Positions 55,736 to 64,000 of a stretch of DNA of 64,000 bases are shown here, one piece after another. How positions within the stretch are numbered: position 1 is the first letter of the stretch; the number at the start of each line of letters is the position of its first letter. Position numbers and translations under genes: made by a program. This DNA comes from Microbacterium aerolatum (lineage in GTDB: Bacteria; Actinomycetota; Actinomycetes; Actinomycetales; Microbacteriaceae). The stretch covers positions 124,001-188,000 of the forward strand of contig NZ_BJUW01000003.1 of the NCBI RefSeq assembly GCF_007988825.1. Reading direction: 5' to 3'. The notes under the pieces are model-generated. The model saw nothing but the letters and a program-made list of their open reading frames with translations, ran no database searches and was not told the origin of the DNA.

Positions 55736-56256
55736 AGGACTTTGAAGTGGTCGAAGGGCTCGAGGCATTCGCGGCACTCGTACAGTGCCTTGCAGGAGGT
55801 GGAGCCGAAGCGGGCGACCTCGCGGGTGTCGAGCGATCCGCAGCGCGGGCATTTCACGGCCAGCCGGACTTTCACTGGTCCCTGCCCCAGCGCCGCGCGG
55901 CCGGTCGGGGGAGCGATGCCGAACTCGGTGAGCTTGCGCTTTCCGGCATCCGTCATCCAGTCGGTCGTCCAGGCCGGGGAAAGAGCCGTGCGCACGTCGA
56001 CGTCGCCGAATCCGGCGGCCGTGAGGGCGAGGATGACGTCGTCGCGCATCGTCTCGAGGGCGGGGCATCCGCTGTAGGTCGGGGTGAGGGTGACAGTGAC
56101 GCGCTCGCCGTCGAGTTCTTCATCGACTGTGACGTCGCGGAGCACGCCGAGGTCCTCGATCGTGAGGACGGGGACTTCGGGGTCGGTCACGGTCGCGGCA
56201 ATGCGCCACGCCTCTTGCTCACGGGTCGTTCCCTGAGCCGGTCGAAGGGTCACCAT
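55732..56256 (-). CDS. paaD: Phenylacetyl-CoA epoxidase subunit PaaD
   Basis: A 174-residue protein of the paa complex, thought to help Fe-S or iron centre assembly. It has the MIP18/DUF59 fold DPEVPVLTIEDLGVLRDV and the C-terminal zinc-type motif VKCPRCGSLDT...CKALYECREC. The ATG at 56256 overlaps the paaC stop by 7 bases. The first residues, MVTLRPAQGTTR, are encoded by a copy of the short CTTCGAC-CGGCTCAGGGA repeat, so the N-terminus is repeat-derived. Confidence 0.92.
   Translation of the reverse strand: MVTLRPAQGTTREQEAWRIAATVTDPEVPVLTIEDLGVLRDVTVDEELDGERVTVTLTPTYSGCPALETMRDDVILALTAAGFGDVDVRTALSPAWTTDWMTDAGKRKLTEFGIAPPTGRAALGQGPVKVRLAVKCPRCGSLDTREVARFGSTSCKALYECRECLEPFDHFKVL
56230..56249 (-). 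repeat. Short repeat at the start of paaD
   Basis: On the minus strand CTTCGACCGGCTCAGGGA forms codons 4-9 of paaD (LRPAQG). It differs by one base from the copies in the kinase and pntA genes and is in the same reading frame as the kinase copy. Confidence 0.72.
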
Positions 56257-57263
56257 GTCGCCCCCAGGTGCTGCCTGGCGAGGACCTGCATCTCGGCGAC
56301 GATGCGCGAGAGAGCGGGGAAGTGGATGCCGCGACGCCCACCGCCCGAGGACGGCTGGCCGTCTGGGCGTTGCAAGTCCGCTTCGGCGAAGACGGCGTCG
56401 ATCACTGCGTCGAACCCGTCGCGCAGAGTGGAGGGGCGCACCGCGATGCCGTCGAGCTCGTCGATCAGCGGCTCGTCGCGGAACAGCTCGTCGACATACG
56501 GCCAGATGTCCGTGACGGCACGGATCATGCGACGACGCGATTCGTCGGTGCCGCCGGCGAGCCGCAGCGTCCACTGCACGGCGTGGTCGCGGTGGTAGTC
56601 GACCTCCTTGAGCGACTTCTCGGCGATCGCCGCGAGGGTCGGGTCGCCGGACTGGCGCAGCGCGGAGTACAGCTCGAAAAGATAGGCGGATGCCGCGAGC
56701 TGCCGCGCGATCGTCTGCGCGAAGTCGCCGTTCGGCTGCTCGAAGAGCCAAGCGCTGCGGAACTCCGGCTCGTCGCGGAAGTAGGCGAGGTCGTCCTCAG
56801 AACGCCCGTCGGCGGTGCCGGCGTAGCGGAGCAGCGAGCGGGCGTGGCCGAGCAGGTCGAGGGCGATGTTGGCGAGGGCGACATCCTCTTCGAGCTCGGG
56901 AGCGCGGGCGATCCAGGCTCCGAGCTGCTGCGACAGGATCAGTGCGTCGTCGCCGAGCCAGAGCGCGTACTCCGCGGCGGCGGAAGAAGCGACCGCGTCG
57001 TCGCGGCCGGAGAGCTCGGCGCTGAGCTCGAGCTCGTCGACCGTGACGGCCCCGTGTGTGGAGGAACGTTTCGACTCGCCTGCGGCTCGCTCAACGCGTT
57101 TCGTCTCGCTGCGCTCGCTCAACGACCCGCGGGGGGCTTCAGTTGCGGGTCGTTGAGCGGAGGCGGCGGAGCCGCCGGAGACGAAACGGGGTGAGCGAGC
57201 GGAGCGAGTCGAAGCCGCCCCTCCGCCGGAGGGAACCGATGCCGGCTCAGCAGAAGCGCTCAC
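56250..57263 (-). CDS. paaC: Phenylacetyl-CoA epoxidase structural subunit PaaC with repeat-derived N-terminus
   Basis: A 337-residue ferritin-like partner of PaaA. The family core starts near residue 95 with EYALWLGDDALILSQQLGAWIARAPELEEDVALANIALDLLGHARSLL, then DYHRDHAVQWTLRLAGGTDES. PaaC is normally about 250 residues. Here some 70 extra residues rich in Ser, Arg, Glu and Ala are encoded by a palindromic repeat element (57070-57213). The only likely start is the GTG at 57263, which overlaps the paaB stop: no ATG or GTG occurs in frame between it and the core. The element therefore appears to be translated in frame. Confidence 0.87.
   Translation of the reverse strand: MSASAEPASVPSGGGAASTRSARSPRFVSGGSAASAQRPATEAPRGSLSERSETKRVERAAGESKRSSTHGAVTVDELELSAELSGRDDAVASSAAAEYALWLGDDALILSQQLGAWIARAPELEEDVALANIALDLLGHARSLLRYAGTADGRSEDDLAYFRDEPEFRSAWLFEQPNGDFAQTIARQLAASAYLFELYSALRQSGDPTLAAIAEKSLKEVDYHRDHAVQWTLRLAGGTDESRRRMIRAVTDIWPYVDELFRDEPLIDELDGIAVRPSTLRDGFDAVIDAVFAEADLQRPDGQPSSGGGRRGIHFPALSRIVAEMQVLARQHLGATW
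57070..57213. repeat. Palindromic repeat element inserted in the 5' end of paaC
   Basis: The outer arms TTCGACTCGC (57070-57079) and GCGAGTCGAA (57204-57213), the nested GCTCGCTCA/TGAGCGAGC and GTTTCGTCTC/GAGACGAAAC, and central CGACCCGC/GCGGGTCG make an imperfect palindrome of about 144 bp. The words GTTTCGTCTCGC, CGCTCAACGACCCGC and GGTCGTTGAGCGG are shared with the repeats at 46244-46590. Its length keeps paaC in frame. Confidence 0.82.
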
Positions 57264-57547
57264 AGGTGTGGCACCCCCTCAGAGGCGGTGTAGTAGACGG
57301 CGTGGCGGTAGTTCTTGCCCGCGGGGCTCTCGAAGAACGATCCCTTCGCGTCGGGGTCGCTCGCGGTGATGGCATCCGACGGCACGACCCAGATCGAAGT
57401 GCCCTCGCCGCGCCGCGTGTACAGATCGCGGGCGTTGCGCACGGCGAGTTCTGCATCGGGAGCGTGCAGCGAGCCGGCGTGCACGTGGCTCATGCCGCGG
57501 TTCGCGCGGACGAACACCTCCCACAGCGGCCACGTCTCCTCGCTCAC
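57260..57547 (-). CDS. paaB: Phenylacetyl-CoA epoxidase subunit PaaB
   Basis: A 95-residue subunit with the family pattern [52 protein letters not shown]. It is a small structural member of the oxygenase complex. The GTG at 57547 overlaps the paaA stop (GTGA), and its own stop overlaps the paaC GTG. Confidence 0.94.
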   Translation of the reverse strand: MSEETWPLWEVFVRANRGMSHVHAGSLHAPDAELAVRNARDLYTRRGEGTSIWVVPSDAITASDPDAKGSFFESPAGKNYRHAVYYTASEGVPHL

Positions 57548-58518
57548 GCCGCGACCTCCTCTGCCCGTGCCGCCTGCTTGCGCGCGTACTCCGCCGCAGC
57601 CTCGCGCACCCACGCGCCCTCTTCATGCGCTTCGCGTCGTGCGCGCACCCGCTCGGCGTTCATCGGGCCGCGGCCCGCGAGCACCTCGAAGAACTCGGTC
57701 CAGTCGATCTCGCCGCCGACGTACTCGCCGCGCTCCTCGTCGAAGTGCAGTTCAGGATCCGGCAGGCTGATGCCGAGCACCTCGGCCTGCGGCACCAGCA
57801 TCCCGATGAAGCGCTGGCGCAGCTCATCGTTCGAGAAGCGCTTGATGTTCCAGGCCATCGACTGCGCGGAGTTCGGGGAGTCGCCGTCGGGAGGCCCGAA
57901 CATCATCAGGCTCGGCCAGTACCAGCGGTTCACGGCATCCTGCGCCATCTCGCGCTGCGCATCGGTGCCCTGCATCAGAGTGAGGAGGATCTCGAAACCC
58001 TGCCGCTGGTGGAACGACTCCTCCTTGCACACGCGCACCATCGCGCGGCCGTACGGACCGTACGATGCCCGGCACAGCGGCACCTGGTTGCAGATCGCGG
58101 CGCCGTCGACGAGCCAGCCGATCGCGCCCATGTCGGCCCAGGTCGGGGTGGGGTAGTTGAAGATCGACGAGTACCTGGCCCTGCCGGTGATGAGCTGGTC
58201 GGTCATCTCGTCGCGTGTGATGCCGAGGGTCTGCGCCGCGGAGTAGAGGTACAGCCCGTGGCCGGCCTCATCCTGCACCTTCGCCATCAGGATCGCCTTG
58301 CGCTTGAGGCTCGGAGCGCGGGTGATCCAGTTGCCCTCGGGCTGCATGCCGATGATCTCCGAGTGAGCATGCTGGCTGATCTGCCGGATGAGCGTCCTGC
58401 GGTAGGCATCCGGCATCCAGTCGCGCGGCTCGATGCGCGAGTCCGCGGCGATGATCTCGTCGAACCGGCGCTGCTCGGGAGTGAGCTCTTCGTCGACGGT
58501 GGCCTCGGGGGTGGTCAT
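57544..58518 (-). CDS. paaA: Phenylacetyl-CoA epoxidase catalytic subunit PaaA
   Basis: A 324-residue di-iron monooxygenase subunit that epoxidises the ring of phenylacetyl-CoA. It carries the ferritin-like iron motifs [31 protein letters not shown] and [16 protein letters not shown] (E-xx-H type). The ATG at 58518 has GAAGGAG 5 bases upstream and is chosen over in-frame starts further up that would run into the operator. First gene of paaABCDE plus an enoyl-CoA hydratase. Confidence 0.96.
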   Translation of the reverse strand: MTTPEATVDEELTPEQRRFDEIIAADSRIEPRDWMPDAYRRTLIRQISQHAHSEIIGMQPEGNWITRAPSLKRKAILMAKVQDEAGHGLYLYSAAQTLGITRDEMTDQLITGRARYSSIFNYPTPTWADMGAIGWLVDGAAICNQVPLCRASYGPYGRAMVRVCKEESFHQRQGFEILLTLMQGTDAQREMAQDAVNRWYWPSLMMFGPPDGDSPNSAQSMAWNIKRFSNDELRQRFIGMLVPQAEVLGISLPDPELHFDEERGEYVGGEIDWTEFFEVLAGRGPMNAERVRARREAHEEGAWVREAAAEYARKQAARAEEVAA

Positions 58519-58546
58519 CACGACTCCTTCGTCGTCATCACGCGTC

Positions 58547-58570
58547 ATTACTGACCGTACGTTCAGTAAT
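58547..58570. promoter_or_regulatory. Probable PaaR-type TetR operator before paaA
   Basis: A 24-bp palindrome with arms ATTACTGA and TCAGTAAT around CCGTACGT lies 29 bases before paaA. It matches the site at 63839-63862 in 21 of 24 positions. That second site lies between paaF and a TetR gene, so the TetR protein probably controls both paa operons. Confidence 0.78.
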
Positions 58571-58596
58571 TCTCGCACACGCGCGCTCGTCGCGCA

Positions 58597-60066
58597 TCAC
58601 CCCGTGCGGATTCCGGCACCACCAGTGCGTACTCGAGGGCGAGGCGATCCGGCCGGGTGCCAGCGCTGTTCGTGGTCCCACCATCGCGGCCCGCGTACCT
58701 CCGGGACGCCTCGGTTCATCCGGATGCGCCACTCGGAAAGGTGGAGGTTGCGGTGATGCCACCAGCACAGGAGCACGCCGTTGTCGGTGTGGGTGGGGCC
58801 GCCGTCGGCGTATTCGACGACGTGGTGGATCTCGCACCAGGATGCCGGCACGCATCCCGGGATGACGCACCCGCCGTCGCGGAGGGTGATGGCTCGCCGT
58901 TGGAGGGCGTTGAAGATCCGTGCTGATGTGCCGAGCGCGGCGATGCGGCCGTTCTCGTCGAACAGCACCCGCTGGATGCCGCCCGCGCACCCGGTCTGCG
59001 CCGCGATTCGCGAGGGAATCCGGTCACCGGTGTTCAGTACCGTCGCCCATCCGCTGCCGGTGGCGTAGTCTTCGGCCGTCACCGTCACGACGAGCGTGGG
59101 TGCGGCACCGCCGATGTCAGGGAACTCGCCTGCGCGTGCGGCAGCGTTCACGATCATCGCGAACGCGTCGTGCATCTTCTGCGCGCGGGTGCGGTCATCG
59201 GCCGGAGTCGCGTGCGGTTCTCCGTTGGGAGCGACCGCCTCGTCGTTGCTCTCGGTGAAGTGCACGCCGCCGGTCGGGTCGTCCGGCCCGTCGACGCGGG
59301 GGTTGAGGATGCTGTCCTGCAGCAATTGCAGTTGCCCTGCCACCTCGGGCAGGATGTCTCCGCGGATCGGGACGCGGCCGTCGCGCTCGCGCCCGATGCT
59401 GAAGCTGCGGGCCCGCGCGCCGGCGCGGTCGGACGGTTCTGCGCCGTCGGGATCGAGGTACGCGACGAGAACTCGAGACAGGAGTCTCAGGTCCTCGGGT
59501 GCGGGCAGCGGTCCGGTGCCGACGGTCCTGCCCTCGTCGTCACGGATGATTCCACGGGCGAGGTCGGCGAGTTGGCGGTCGGCCTCTAGCCGTTCGTCGT
59601 CGAGGATCCGGTCGCGGGATTGCTCCAGCGGTTCGATCGCGGCGAGGAGGCCCGCGGTGCCGATCGCCCCCGAGACCATCGCCGCGCGCAGTGCCGGGTA
59701 GCGGGCCGGCACGAACTCGCCGCTCGACATCCCGCGGGTCCGGCTCATCAGCCGCGCGGTCTTCACGACCCGGTTCGCGTCACGCGTCTCCGTGCGGGTC
59801 AGCGCCCTTACGAGGTCGACCGGGCGGGACCACCCGTACTTCTCGGTGATCTTGTCGTCTCGCATCGGCGCCGAACGTTCCAGCACCTGCACCGACGCCT
59901 CGACCTGCAGCGCCTCGATCCGTTTCTGGATGCGACCACTCGCCTCCAGAAGCGCGGAGATCTCGGCATCCGGCAGATCCGGAATCTGCTCCCCATCGAA
60001 CGCACCGCGGCTCGCCACTGCGAGAGACCTGTCCAGGTCTTCGAGGTGAGCGACGATGCTGTTCAT
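58597..60066 (-). CDS. DUF222 and HNH endonuclease-domain protein (13E12-type)
   Basis: A 489-residue protein. The long DUF222 region (about 1-370) contains GWSRPVDLVRALTRTETRDANRVVKTARLM. The C-terminal HNH motif is CVIPGCVPASWCEIHHV, then DNGVLLCWWHHRNLH. These proteins occur in many copies in actinobacteria and resemble the M. tuberculosis REP13E12 repeat family, a target and possible carrier of mobile DNA. The start is taken as the ATG at 60066; GGAGG ends just 2 bases before it, which is close, and a TTG at 60108 is the alternative. It splits the two paa operons. Confidence 0.85.
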   Translation of the reverse strand: MNSIVAHLEDLDRSLAVASRGAFDGEQIPDLPDAEISALLEASGRIQKRIEALQVEASVQVLERSAPMRDDKITEKYGWSRPVDLVRALTRTETRDANRVVKTARLMSRTRGMSSGEFVPARYPALRAAMVSGAIGTAGLLAAIEPLEQSRDRILDDERLEADRQLADLARGIIRDDEGRTVGTGPLPAPEDLRLLSRVLVAYLDPDGAEPSDRAGARARSFSIGRERDGRVPIRGDILPEVAGQLQLLQDSILNPRVDGPDDPTGGVHFTESNDEAVAPNGEPHATPADDRTRAQKMHDAFAMIVNAAARAGEFPDIGGAAPTLVVTVTAEDYATGSGWATVLNTGDRIPSRIAAQTGCAGGIQRVLFDENGRIAALGTSARIFNALQRRAITLRDGGCVIPGCVPASWCEIHHVVEYADGGPTHTDNGVLLCWWHHRNLHLSEWRIRMNRGVPEVRGPRWWDHEQRWHPAGSPRPRVRTGGAGIRTG

Positions 60067-60204
60067 ACCTCCATTCAACAGGGGGCCACCGACATTCCGG
60101 ATCCACAATCCGTCCGATCAGACGACTTTTCCAGGAGGATTCTGCTCGCGCTGCAGAAACTGGCAAGCGCTACAGTTTTCGACGCCGAAGACCGTGAAAA
60201 GCCA

Positions 60205-62247
60205 CTACTCCTTGGCGACGAGCGTCAGCACGTCGTATGTCGCGACGGTGGCGTCATCCTGATTGCGGATCACGGCATCCCAGCGCACCTCGCCGTACTC
60301 GTCGGTCTCGCGGGGCGTGATCTGCTTGGCCGTCAACTCGACGCGGATGCTGTCGCCGGGCGACACCGGAGTCACGAAGCGCAGGTCCTCCAGCCCGTAG
60401 TTCGCCAGCACGGGACCCGGATCCGGGTCGACGAACAGCCCCGCAGCCCACGACACGAGCAGGTAGCCGTGCGCGACGCGTCCGGGGAAGAACGGATTGG
60501 CAGCCGCCGCCTCCTCGTCCATGTGCGCGTAGAACGTGTCGCCCGTGAAGTGCGCGAACGTCTCGATGTCGTCGAGCGTGACCTCACGTGATGCCGAGGC
60601 GATCCGGTCGCCGATCCGCAGCTGCGCCAGCGGCTTCCGGAACGGATGTACCCCGTCCTCGCGCGCGGCAGAACCCGCATGCCACACGCCGGTGATCGCC
60701 GTGAGCATCTCCGGCGACCCCTGCACCGCCGTCCGCTGCATGTGATGCAGCACGGCGCGGATGCCGCCGAGTTCCTCGCCCCCGCCGGCCCGCCCCGGCC
60801 CGCCGTGCACGAGGCCCGGCATGGGAGATCCATGCCCGGTGGACGAGCGCGCATCGTCGCGATCGAGGAACAGCACGCGGCCGTTCCACGCCGCGACCCC
60901 CGCCATGATCTGCGCGGCGAACGCCGCGTCATGCGTGGCGACGCTTGTCACCAGCGATCCGCCGCCCCTGGCGACGATGTCGGATGCCTCTGACACGGTG
61001 TCGTACGTGAGCAACGACGACACCGGGCCGAAAGCCTCCACCGTGTGGACGGCCTCGGCGTGCGCATCGTCGAAGCGCAGCATCACCGGTGCCACGAAGG
61101 CGCCGTCGGGCTCAGTCGTCTCGGTGCTCCCGATGACGACCCGCCCTCCGCCGTCGACGAGGGTCCGCACCTGCCGCAGCACCTCCTCGCGCTGCTCGCG
61201 CGACACGAGCGGTCCCATCGTCACGCCCTCGTCGCGAGGGTCTCCGACGACGACCTTCTCTTCGATGCGCGCGCGGACCGCGTCGATCACCGCATCCGCC
61301 TGCGCCGTCGGCACGACCGCACGCCGGATCGCGGTGCACTTCTGCCCGGCCTTGCTCGTCATCTCGACGACGAGCTGACGGACGTAGGCATCGAATTCCG
61401 GTGTGCCATGGACCGCATCCGGGCCGAGTACCGAGGCATTGATCGAGTCGGTCTCGGCGGTGAAGCGCACCCCGGACGGCGTTCGCTCGCGCAGCGAGGC
61501 GGCAGTCGACGCGCTGCCGGTGAACCCGACGACGTCGCCGCGCCGCAGTTCCTCGAAGAGCGTCGGCACGCTGCCGCTCACGAGCTGCAGCGACCCCTCG
61601 GGCAGCAGGCCGGAGTCGACGAGGATCCGTACCATCGCCTCGGTGACGTAGCCGGTGGGAGTGGCGGGCTTGATCAGCGACGGCACCCCGGCGAGGAAGG
61701 CGGGCGCGAACTTCTCCAGCGGACCCCACACCGGGAAGTTGAACGCGTTGATCTGCACGGCGACGCCGGGCAGCCGGGTGTACACGTGGCGCCCGAGGAA
61801 GCTGCCGTCCTTCGACAGCGATTCGACAGGGCCGTCGACGTACACCTGCGCGTTCGGCAGCTCGCGTCGCCCCTTGCCTGAGTACGCGAAAAGCACGCCG
61901 ATACCGCCGTCGATGTCGACCCAGGAGTCTGCCTTCGTTGCACCGGTGCGCGCGGACAGCGCGTAGAGCTCGTCCTTGCGCTCGGTCAGCGCCAGCGCGA
62001 ACTGCTTGAGCAGCAGCGCACGCTGATGGAAGGTCAGCTTCCCGAGTGACGCCTGCCCGGCCGTACGGGCGTACTCGAGCGCACCGGCGAGGTCGAGCCC
62101 CTCGCTGCTCACGCGGGTGATCTCCTCGCCGGTCGACGCATCCCGGATCACGGTGGCGTCACCCCCAGGCGCGGGCGTCCACCACTCGCCCCGGAGATAG
62201 CTCGGCAGGATGTCGGTCGCGGTCGCAGGGTTCACGGTGTCTCCCAT
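60205..62247 (-). CDS. paaZ: Bifunctional oxepin-CoA hydrolase / 3-oxo-5,6-dehydrosuberyl-CoA semialdehyde dehydrogenase PaaZ
   Basis: A 680-residue fusion. The aldehyde dehydrogenase domain (1-525) has INAFNFPVWGPLEKFAPAFLAG, VVGFTGSASTA, the general base Glu in RFTAETDSIN and the nucleophile Cys in SKAGQKCTAIRR. The C-terminal MaoC/hotdog hydratase (about 545-680) has ETFAHFTGDTFYAHMDEEAA with the catalytic Asp-His pair and VAHGYLLVSWAAGL. It opens the oxepin ring and oxidises the aldehyde. The start overlaps the paaH end by 16 bases. The 138-base gap after it shows no feature. Confidence 0.95.
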   Translation of the reverse strand: MGDTVNPATATDILPSYLRGEWWTPAPGGDATVIRDASTGEEITRVSSEGLDLAGALEYARTAGQASLGKLTFHQRALLLKQFALALTERKDELYALSARTGATKADSWVDIDGGIGVLFAYSGKGRRELPNAQVYVDGPVESLSKDGSFLGRHVYTRLPGVAVQINAFNFPVWGPLEKFAPAFLAGVPSLIKPATPTGYVTEAMVRILVDSGLLPEGSLQLVSGSVPTLFEELRRGDVVGFTGSASTAASLRERTPSGVRFTAETDSINASVLGPDAVHGTPEFDAYVRQLVVEMTSKAGQKCTAIRRAVVPTAQADAVIDAVRARIEEKVVVGDPRDEGVTMGPLVSREQREEVLRQVRTLVDGGGRVVIGSTETTEPDGAFVAPVMLRFDDAHAEAVHTVEAFGPVSSLLTYDTVSEASDIVARGGGSLVTSVATHDAAFAAQIMAGVAAWNGRVLFLDRDDARSSTGHGSPMPGLVHGGPGRAGGGEELGGIRAVLHHMQRTAVQGSPEMLTAITGVWHAGSAAREDGVHPFRKPLAQLRIGDRIASASREVTLDDIETFAHFTGDTFYAHMDEEAAAANPFFPGRVAHGYLLVSWAAGLFVDPDPGPVLANYGLEDLRFVTPVSPGDSIRVELTAKQITPRETDEYGEVRWDAVIRNQDDATVATYDVLTLVAKE

Positions 62248-63071
62248 TTGTAGAATCCTTCGCCGCTCTTGCGGCCGAGTCTGCCCTCCGCCACGAGCTG
62301 ACGCAGCAGCGCAGGCGGTGCGAAGTTCTCGCCGAGCGTCGCGTAGAGTTCCTCGGCGATGCCCAGCCGCACGTCGAGCCCGACGATGTCGGTGGTGCGC
62401 AGCGGCCCCATTGGATGCCGGTACCCGAGCTCCATCGCGCGGTCGATGTCTTCGGCGGAGGCGACCCCGGCATCCAGCATCCGGATCGCCTCCAGCGCGA
62501 GCGCGAGCCCCAGACGGCTCGACGCGAAGCCGGGGGAGTCGCGCACGACGATCGGCGTCTTACCGATCATCTCGACCCAGCCCCGTGCCCGCTCGACCCC
62601 GTCGGCACCGGTCGCCGAGCCGACGACGATCTCGACGAGCGCCGACGCGGGGACCGGATTGAAGAAGTGCAGGCCGAGAAAGCGGTCGGGCCGGCGGAGA
62701 GAGGCGGCGAGGTCGGTGATCGAGATCGAGGAGGTGTTGCTCGCGATCACGGCATTCGGTGCAGCACGCTCGATGCGCGAGAGCGCAGCGGCCTTCATCG
62801 CACGATCCTCCGGCACCGCCTCGATCACGAGCTTGCACTCCGCGAACGCCGCCGGATCCTCGCCCACTCGCAGCGCGTCCGCGAGTTCATCCGCACTCCG
62901 GCCGGTCGTGCCGCGCTCGATCGAACGCGCGATGCTCTCGCGGATGCGGTGCGCCGCGGCATCCATCGTCTTCTCATCGCGCTCGACGACCGCGACATCG
63001 CAGCCGGCCAGCAGGAACGCGTGCGCGATGCCCGCGCCCATCCGGCCGCCGCCGAGAACTCCGACCTTCAC
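62232..63071 (-). CDS. paaH: 3-hydroxyacyl-CoA dehydrogenase PaaH
   Basis: A 279-residue NAD enzyme: VGVLGGGRMGAGIAHAFLLAG for NAD, LVIEAVPEDRAMK, SNTSSISITDLA, the catalytic His in GLHFFNPVPAS, and the C-terminal helical domain with DSPGFASSRL and MGPLRTTDIVGLDV. It oxidises the 3-hydroxyadipyl-CoA intermediate of phenylacetate breakdown. The ATG overlaps the paaF stop. Confidence 0.9.
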   Translation of the reverse strand: MKVGVLGGGRMGAGIAHAFLLAGCDVAVVERDEKTMDAAAHRIRESIARSIERGTTGRSADELADALRVGEDPAAFAECKLVIEAVPEDRAMKAAALSRIERAAPNAVIASNTSSISITDLAASLRRPDRFLGLHFFNPVPASALVEIVVGSATGADGVERARGWVEMIGKTPIVVRDSPGFASSRLGLALALEAIRMLDAGVASAEDIDRAMELGYRHPMGPLRTTDIVGLDVRLGIAEELYATLGENFAPPALLRQLVAEGRLGRKSGEGFYKWETP

Positions 63072-63805
63072 CGGCGCCCCTTCCGCTCGAGGAACTCGGT
63101 CATGCGCCGCATCTTCTCCGGACTCTCGAACAGCTCCGCCTGCAGGTCGCCGTCGATGGCCGGGTGCGCGTCGCGCGGAGCACGCAGGGCGGTCTTGGTA
63201 TGCCGGATGGCGAGGGGATCGGCCGCCGCAATCCGGTCGGCGATGGCATGCGCCGCCGGCAGCAGCTCATCGGGCGCATGGATGCCGGACACCAGACCGG
63301 CGGCCAGCGCCTCGTCGGCCGTCAGCATTCGTCCGGTGAGCAGCATCTCGGTCGCCAGGCCGTCGCCGACGATCTCGCGAAGGCGCCAGCTCGCGCCCGC
63401 CGCCGCCAAGATGCCAAGGTTCGGTTCGGGATTGCCGATCTTCAGGCGAGGGGTCCCGATGCGGATGTCGGCGGCGTAGGCGAGCTCCGCTCCGCCCCCG
63501 AGCGCATAACCGTCGAGCGCGGCGATCACCGGCATCGGCAGCGCGGCGATGCGGATGAACGCCATCGCGTTGATGCCGCGGTGGGCGTCATCGGCGCGGC
63601 GGGCCCTGAGCTGGGTGATGTCGGCGCCGGCCGCGAAGTCGTCGCCGCCCGTCAGGATGAGGATGCGCGGCATCGCCTCGAGCTCGGCGCAGAGGGAATG
63701 CAAGGCATCGATCGTCTCGCGGTCGATCGCGTTGCGCTTGTCCGGTCGGTTCAGCTGCGCGGTCACGCGGTCAGGACTTCGGTCGATGAGGAGCGGCTCG
63801 TTCAT
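63068..63805 (-). CDS. paaF: Enoyl-CoA hydratase PaaF
   Basis: A 245-residue crotonase: LNRPDKRNAIDRET, ILTGGDDFAAGADITQL for the oxyanion hole, ALDGYALGGGAELAYAADIRIG, and PEPNLGILAAAGASWRL with a Glu in the position of the second catalytic acid. It hydrates 2,3-dehydroadipyl-CoA. First gene of paaFHZ, divergent from the TetR gene across the operator at 63839-63862. Confidence 0.85.
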   Translation of the reverse strand: MNEPLLIDRSPDRVTAQLNRPDKRNAIDRETIDALHSLCAELEAMPRILILTGGDDFAAGADITQLRARRADDAHRGINAMAFIRIAALPMPVIAALDGYALGGGAELAYAADIRIGTPRLKIGNPEPNLGILAAAGASWRLREIVGDGLATEMLLTGRMLTADEALAAGLVSGIHAPDELLPAAHAIADRIAAADPLAIRHTKTALRAPRDAHPAIDGDLQAELFESPEKMRRMTEFLERKGRR

Positions 63806-63838
63806 CTGCCCTCCTGACCATATCGTCGGATTGCCGTA

Positions 63839-63862
63839 TTTTCTGACCGTTCGTTCAGTAAT
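63839..63862. promoter_or_regulatory. Probable PaaR-type TetR operator, second copy
   Basis: CTGACCGTTCGTTCAGTAAT (63843-63862) with the preceding TTTT matches the paaA operator in 21 of 24 positions. It lies in the 129-base divergent gap between paaF and the TetR start. Confidence 0.75.
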
Positions 63863-63934
63863 CGATTATGGCAAGGATGCCGCGCCCCGGCAATCTCGAA
63901 TGCCGAGCACGCCGCGCGTGCCAGACTGGACAGC

Positions 63935-64000
63935 GTGTCAGACGTCGACCAGACACCCGCACGCCGAGGACGCCCCGGCTACGACCGGGACCAGATCCTC
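63935..64000 (+). CDS. TetR-family regulator, 5' end only; probable PaaR
   Basis: Only 22 codons are in the window, from a GTG at 63935: SDVDQTPARRGRPGYDRDQIL. RRGRPGYDRDQIL is the typical run-in to a TetR helix-turn-helix. Its position opposite paaF and the paired operators suggest the phenylacetate repressor. The rest lies beyond the window. Confidence 0.65.
   Translation, partial: MSDVDQTPARRGRPGYDRDQIL

Noticed and set aside
58519..58578. Upstream start for paaA
   Set aside because: The extra residues run through the TetR palindrome, and the ATG at 58518 has a good ribosome site.

Overview
The window looks like a chromosomal segment of a high-GC actinobacterium of the Microbacteriaceae, most likely Microbacterium. 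Pointers are the very GC-rich sequence, the frequent GGATGC/GCATCC words in coding DNA, a dnaK-grpE-dnaJ-hspR operon with HAIR (HspR) operators, a ClpB without its N-domain, many ATGA/GTGA start-stop overlaps, and the 'cttcgacaggctcaggga' and 'gtttcgtctcgc...ctcaacgacccgc' type repeats. The genus is an inference from gene content and style, not from a marker gene.

Layout. 1-7.5 kb: mixed housekeeping and accessory genes (RIO1-type kinase cut by the window edge, MFS exporter, AraC and TetR regulators, two alpha/beta hydrolases, a stand-alone TOPRIM protein, a DUF3817 membrane protein, a lipoprotein). 7.5-11.6 kb: the Hsp70 operon. 11.6-18.0 kb: a CYP152-type P450 divergent from a GntR regulator that heads a tripartite tricarboxylate transporter (tctCBA) and a DapA-family lyase. 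34.9-46.2 kb: small regulator/enzyme pairs, a FAD amine oxidase whose domain order looks circularly permuted, two GT4 glycosyltransferases, a GlxA-type regulator and an NRDE protein. 46.6-53.8 kb: coaBC, clpB and the transhydrogenase pntAB. 53.8-64 kb: the phenylacetate pathway in two operons (paaABCDE plus an enoyl-CoA hydratase, and paaFHZ) split by a DUF222-HNH gene, with the start of a TetR regulator at the edge.

The centrepiece is 18.1-34.8 kb. It encodes a secreted DUF4185/GH183 lipoprotein, an ABC sugar importer without its ATPase, a cytoplasmic DUF2961/GH172 enzyme, a cytoplasmic GH116 enzyme, a fucose-isomerase-like protein, an FGGY kinase, an SDR, a lactonase-fold protein, a LacI regulator and one unrecognised protein. 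GH183 endo-, GH172 exo-alpha- and GH116 exo-beta-D-arabinofuranosidases are, from memory of 2023 work that included a Microbacterium, the enzyme set that takes apart mycobacterial D-arabinan (arabinogalactan and lipoarabinomannan). The rest fits a complete route: cut outside, import oligosaccharides, trim inside, isomerise D-arabinose to D-ribulose, and phosphorylate it to D-ribulose 5-phosphate. Four near-identical LacI-type palindromes (GAAATCGATTTC, one copy with a mismatch) stand before the transcription units and tie the locus into one regulon. A HEPN/MNT toxin-antitoxin pair is lodged inside it.

A second theme is repeat elements entering coding sequence. A palindromic element of about 144 bp lies in frame in the 5' end of paaC, and an 18-20 bp repeat lies inside the FGGY kinase, pntA and paaD genes in two different reading frames.

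No tRNA, rRNA, CRISPR array, prophage or transposase was recognised by eye. Coordinates were worked out by hand from the sequence. Functional calls rest on motifs and remembered families, not on database searches.
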